In this document: positions 61,242 to 64,000 of the stretch, one piece after another
How positions within the stretch are numbered: position 1 is the first letter of the stretch
How the letters are laid out: every line of letters starts with the position of its first letter
Origin: Enteractinococcus helveticum
GTDB lineage: Bacteria; Actinomycetota; Actinomycetes; Actinomycetales; Micrococcaceae
Length of the DNA: 64,000 nt
Assembly: GCF_001657475.1 (NCBI RefSeq)
Contig: NZ_LXEY01000021.1
Span: 1 to 64,000 of the forward strand
Direction: 5' to 3'
Made by a program: the position numbers and the translations under genes
The notes under the pieces: generated by a model
The model's input: the letters and a program-made list of their open reading frames with translations, nothing else
What the model was told of the DNA's origin: nothing
Databases searched by the model: none

Positions 61242-62498
61242 TTAGAGCTCGAGTCCGGCGATTTCGTCTTCCATGACTTCCGTCACGGATGCTTCGACTT
61301 CCTCGATGCCGATCTTCTGGATGATTTCGTTGAGGAAACCACGCACGATCAGCTTGCGTGCGACCGGCTCTGGGATACCCCGAGCCATCAGGTAGAACAG
61401 TTGCTGTTCATCAAAACGTCCAACGGAGGATGCGTGACCACCGGAATCGATGATCCCGGTTTCGATTTCCAGGTTTGGAATCGAGTCGGCCTGTGCGCCT
61501 TCACTCAGCAGTAGGTTTTCGTTCTTCTCGTACGAGTCGGTTCCTGAGGTGTTACCCCGAATGAGGACGTCGCCAACCCATACGGTGCGGGCACCTTGCC
61601 CCTGCAGTGCACCCTTGTAGAGCGCATCTGAGGTGCAGTTGTTGGTCGAGTGGTCGATGAAGATGCGGTGTTCCAGGTGCTGTCCGGCGTCTGCGAAGTA
61701 CAGGCCGTACATGTTGGTGGTGGCACCTTCACCGGCGAAGCGGGTGATGGGGGTCAGACGAACCAGCGAACCGCCGTAGGTGATGACGACGTGTTTGAAG
61801 GTCGAGTCTTTACCCAGGGATGCCTGTTGTGAACCGATATGTACGGTTTCGTCGTCCCAGGCCTGAACCGAGGTGACGTTGACGTTGGCACCTTCACCAA
61901 TAGCAAATTCAATGTTTTGCGAGACAATTGCTTTGCCGGTCTGGTTGATGACCAGATTGACGTGGGTGTTTGCGCCGACAGCGACGTAAATGTGCTGTGC
62001 TGCTGGATCCGTCGAGTTGCCTTCCACCGATACGGTGATCGGGGTATCGATCTCAAGGTTGTCAGCAACGGTGATCACGGTGGCTTGGCTGAATGATGCC
62101 CAGGCTGCCGCAGAGGTGCGGTCGTCTGGGATCATGAAGGAGCCGAGGCGTTTGTCGTCGCGACCGACGGTTTCGATGGTGACACCATCGACTTCGGTTA
62201 CCGAGACTTTTGGTGCAGCACCGGTGAGCAGTGCGTCGTCGCCGTCTGGCAGGTGCAGCCCGGCCAAACGGTGCAGCGGGGTGAAGCGCCAGTCTTCTTC
62301 TTCACCGGTCAGGACCGGGAAATCCGCAAGGTTGTAGCTGGTGGGACGGTCCGCGCGTGAGGTACCGAACTTTACTTCGTCGGTGTCGGACTGCTGGCCA
62401 GCCGCTTGCTTGACGACAAGTGTTTCGCCTTCTTCGCCCATCCCTGGGATCAACAGGGCTGGACCGTCGTCGAGAGTAGTTGCGTCAGTGTTGGCCAC
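61242..62498 (-). CDS. sufD: Fe-S cluster assembly protein SufD
   Basis: Scaffold partner of SufB and SufC. The 418-residue protein has a variable N-terminus and then the parallel beta-helix core (DLEIDTPITVSVEGNS, HVNLVINQTGKAIVSQNIEF). The conserved end reads DSGGHASSVGRFDEQQLFYL with the His used in the SufB-SufD interface, then MARGIPEPVARKLIVRGFL. GTG start two bases after the sufB stop. Confidence 0.95.
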   Translation of the reverse strand: MANTDATTLDDGPALLIPGMGEEGETLVVKQAAGQQSDTDEVKFGTSRADRPTSYNLADFPVLTGEEEDWRFTPLHRLAGLHLPDGDDALLTGAAPKVSVTEVDGVTIETVGRDDKRLGSFMIPDDRTSAAAWASFSQATVITVADNLEIDTPITVSVEGNSTDPAAQHIYVAVGANTHVNLVINQTGKAIVSQNIEFAIGEGANVNVTSVQAWDDETVHIGSQQASLGKDSTFKHVVITYGGSLVRLTPITRFAGEGATTNMYGLYFADAGQHLEHRIFIDHSTNNCTSDALYKGALQGQGARTVWVGDVLIRGNTSGTDSYEKNENLLLSEGAQADSIPNLEIETGIIDSGGHASSVGRFDEQQLFYLMARGIPEPVARKLIVRGFLNEIIQKIGIEEVEASVTEVMEDEIAGLEL

Positions 62499-62500
62499 GC

Positions 62501-63961
62501 TTAGCCCACCGATCCTTCCATTTGCAGTTCAATGAGTTTGTTCAGTTCCAGTGCGTATTCCATCGGCAGGTGACGCGAAATGGGTTCTACGAAACCGCGG
62601 ACGATCATGGCCATGGCTTCTTCTTCTGATAGGCCACGGCTCATCAGGTAGAACAGCTGCATTTCGGAAACCTTGGAAACGGTTGCTTCGTGACCCAGGG
62701 TGACATCGTCTTCGCGAATGTCGATGTATGGGTAGGTGTCGGTACGGGAAATCGTATCGACTAGCAGCGCGTCACACTCGGTGTTGTTTGTGGAGTTCTT
62801 GGCACCTTCGGCGATCTGGACCAGACCGCGGTACGCGGAGCGTCCACCACCACGGGCAACAGACTTGGAGATGATGTTCGACTTGGTGTTTGGTGCCAGG
62901 TGAACCATCTTGGAGCCGGTGTCCTGGTGCTGTCCAGCACCAGCAAATGCCATGGTCAAGGTTTCGCCTTGGGCATGCTCGCCGGTGAGGTAGACGGCCG
63001 GGTATTTCATGGTGACCTTGGAACCGATGTTGCCATCGACCCATTCCATGGTGCCGCCTTCTTCAACGACTGCCCGCTTGGTAACCAGGTTGTACACGTT
63101 GTTCGACCAGTTCTGGATCGTCGTGTAACGAACGCGGGCGTTCTTTTTGACGATGATCTCAACGACGGCGGAGTGCAGCGAGTCAGTCTTGTAGATCGGT
63201 GCGGTACAGCCTTCGACGTAGTGAACGTAGGAGCCCTCATCGGCGATGATCAAGGTGCGCTCAAACTGACCCATGTTCTCGGTGTTAATCCGGAAGTAGG
63301 CCTGTAGCGGGATCTCGACGTGAACGCCTTTAGGAACGTACACGTACGAGCCACCCGACCAGACAGCGGTGTTCAGTGCGGAGAACTTGTTGTCACCAAC
63401 TGGAATCACGGAACCGAAGTACTCTTTGAACATGTCTTCGTGTTCTTTCAGACCGGTATCGGTATCCAGGAAGACAACACCCTGACGTTCAAGCTCATCG
63501 TTGATCTGGTGGTAGACAACCTCAGATTCGTACTGGGCTGCCACACCGGCGACAAGACGCTCGCGTTCGGCTTCTGGGATGCCCAGACGTTCGTAGGTTT
63601 CCAGAATGTCTTCTGGCAGGTCTTCCCAGCGGGTTGCCTGACGCTCGGTCGAGCGAACGAAGTATTTGATCCGATCGAAATCGATACCGGAGAGGTCTGC
63701 ACCCCAGGTTGGCATCGGTTTTCGATCAAAGTAGCGAAGACCCTTCAGGCGGGTTTTCAGCATCCACTCTGGCTCGTCTTTTAGCGCAGAGATGTTGCGG
63801 ACGACGTCTTCATTGAGGCCGCGTACCGCTTTTTCGCCAGCTGGATCCGGGTCATGCCAGCCGAATTCGTAGGGTCCGATGGCTTCCAGTTCTGGGTTTG
63901 CATCCAGAACGTCTTGGATGACACCGGGATCGGCGGTTTCTTGACTGATTTGATCCGTCAT
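62501..63961 (-). CDS. sufB: Fe-S cluster assembly protein SufB
   Basis: Main scaffold of the SUF system, where the Fe-S cluster forms. About 486 residues; no intein is inserted, unlike mycobacterial SufB. Landmarks are [60 protein letters not shown] and [19 protein letters not shown] with the acceptor Cys, and the end [22 protein letters not shown] 63961 with AGAGG upstream is preferred to a TTG two codons earlier. A likely sufR lies beyond the window. Confidence 0.96.
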   Translation of the reverse strand: MTDQISQETADPGVIQDVLDANPELEAIGPYEFGWHDPDPAGEKAVRGLNEDVVRNISALKDEPEWMLKTRLKGLRYFDRKPMPTWGADLSGIDFDRIKYFVRSTERQATRWEDLPEDILETYERLGIPEAERERLVAGVAAQYESEVVYHQINDELERQGVVFLDTDTGLKEHEDMFKEYFGSVIPVGDNKFSALNTAVWSGGSYVYVPKGVHVEIPLQAYFRINTENMGQFERTLIIADEGSYVHYVEGCTAPIYKTDSLHSAVVEIIVKKNARVRYTTIQNWSNNVYNLVTKRAVVEEGGTMEWVDGNIGSKVTMKYPAVYLTGEHAQGETLTMAFAGAGQHQDTGSKMVHLAPNTKSNIISKSVARGGGRSAYRGLVQIAEGAKNSTNNTECDALLVDTISRTDTYPYIDIREDDVTLGHEATVSKVSEMQLFYLMSRGLSEEEAMAMIVRGFVEPISRHLPMEYALELNKLIELQMEGSVG

Positions 63962-64000
63962 TATCAACCTCTTTTATAACGGGTCGTGATTTGGTGATCA
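63962..64000. other. Upstream edge of the suf operon
   Basis: Only 39 bases remain before the window ends. They hold the AGAGG ribosome binding site of sufB and no other feature that I can support. Confidence 0.6.

Overview
The window reads as ordinary chromosome of an actinobacterium, most likely of the family Micrococcaceae. Pointers are: a Pup-proteasome locus with PafB and PafC fused in one protein, two mycothiol genes (mshA, mshC), RbpA, an actinobacterial qcrCAB set with a diheme QcrC and a PDWY-type cytochrome b, and many GTG/TTG starts. Base composition looks like the mid-50s % GC by eye, low for the family; Yaniella- or Enteractinococcus-like genera would fit, but the genus is a guess.

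Left edge (1-800): the tail of an IS21-family element followed by a gene fragment that has lost its 5' part and carries an internal stop. 0.8-5.2 kb: ctaE-qcrC-qcrA-qcrB on the minus strand (cytochrome c oxidase subunit III and the bc1 branch). 5.5-12.5 kb: trpD, a stand-alone Lrp/AsnC sensor domain, a DUF3054 membrane protein, an unassigned HTH protein, a decayed aroD pseudogene, a maltokinase-cap protein, an NfeD/SPFH pair, rbpA and a polyprenol-phosphate mannosyltransferase. 12.5-28.8 kb: one long minus-strand stretch with a degenerate amidohydrolase, helY, tatC, tatA, pafBC, two FKBP isomerases, pafA, prcA, prcB, pup, dop, mpa and trmI. This is the complete tagging (PafA), untagging (Dop), unfolding (Mpa) and degradation (PrcA/PrcB) machine, with the DNA-damage regulator PafBC beside it.

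28.8-38.2 kb: a site-2 protease, PAC2 protein, mshC, uppP, an acidic small protein, DUF5703, acyl-CoA dehydrogenase, M20 peptidase, tRNA-Leu(GAG) and mshA. 38.2-44.6 kb: a fatty-acid cluster (MaoC hydratase, long FabG, thiolase; divergently a TetR regulator and a large acyl-CoA dehydrogenase/oxidase). 44.7-57.6 kb: pepN, lplA, a membrane protein plus FUSC transporter, rpmE2, an ABC ATPase with TauE, serB, a SUFU-domain protein, two SDRs (one FabG), DUF3099, a small Cys-containing protein and SURF1. 57.6-64 kb: an ABC-F ATPase, RNase HI with a C-terminal extension, and sufB-sufD-sufC plus a DUF59 gene for Fe-S assembly, with sufB ending near the right edge.

No phage, CRISPR array, defence island or clear novel system is visible. 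The most useful second looks are: the aroD pseudogene; the IS-truncated gene at the left edge; an Mpa without the usual Gln-Tyr-Leu tail; an amidohydrolase lacking its metal ligands; interleaved inverted repeats upstream of the site-2 protease; a perfect 27-bp tandem duplication inside that protease; a FUSC gene with no standard start codon at its expected N-terminus; and a recurrent leaderless-promoter layout (TANNNT, 6-8 nt, start codon) at about nine genes.
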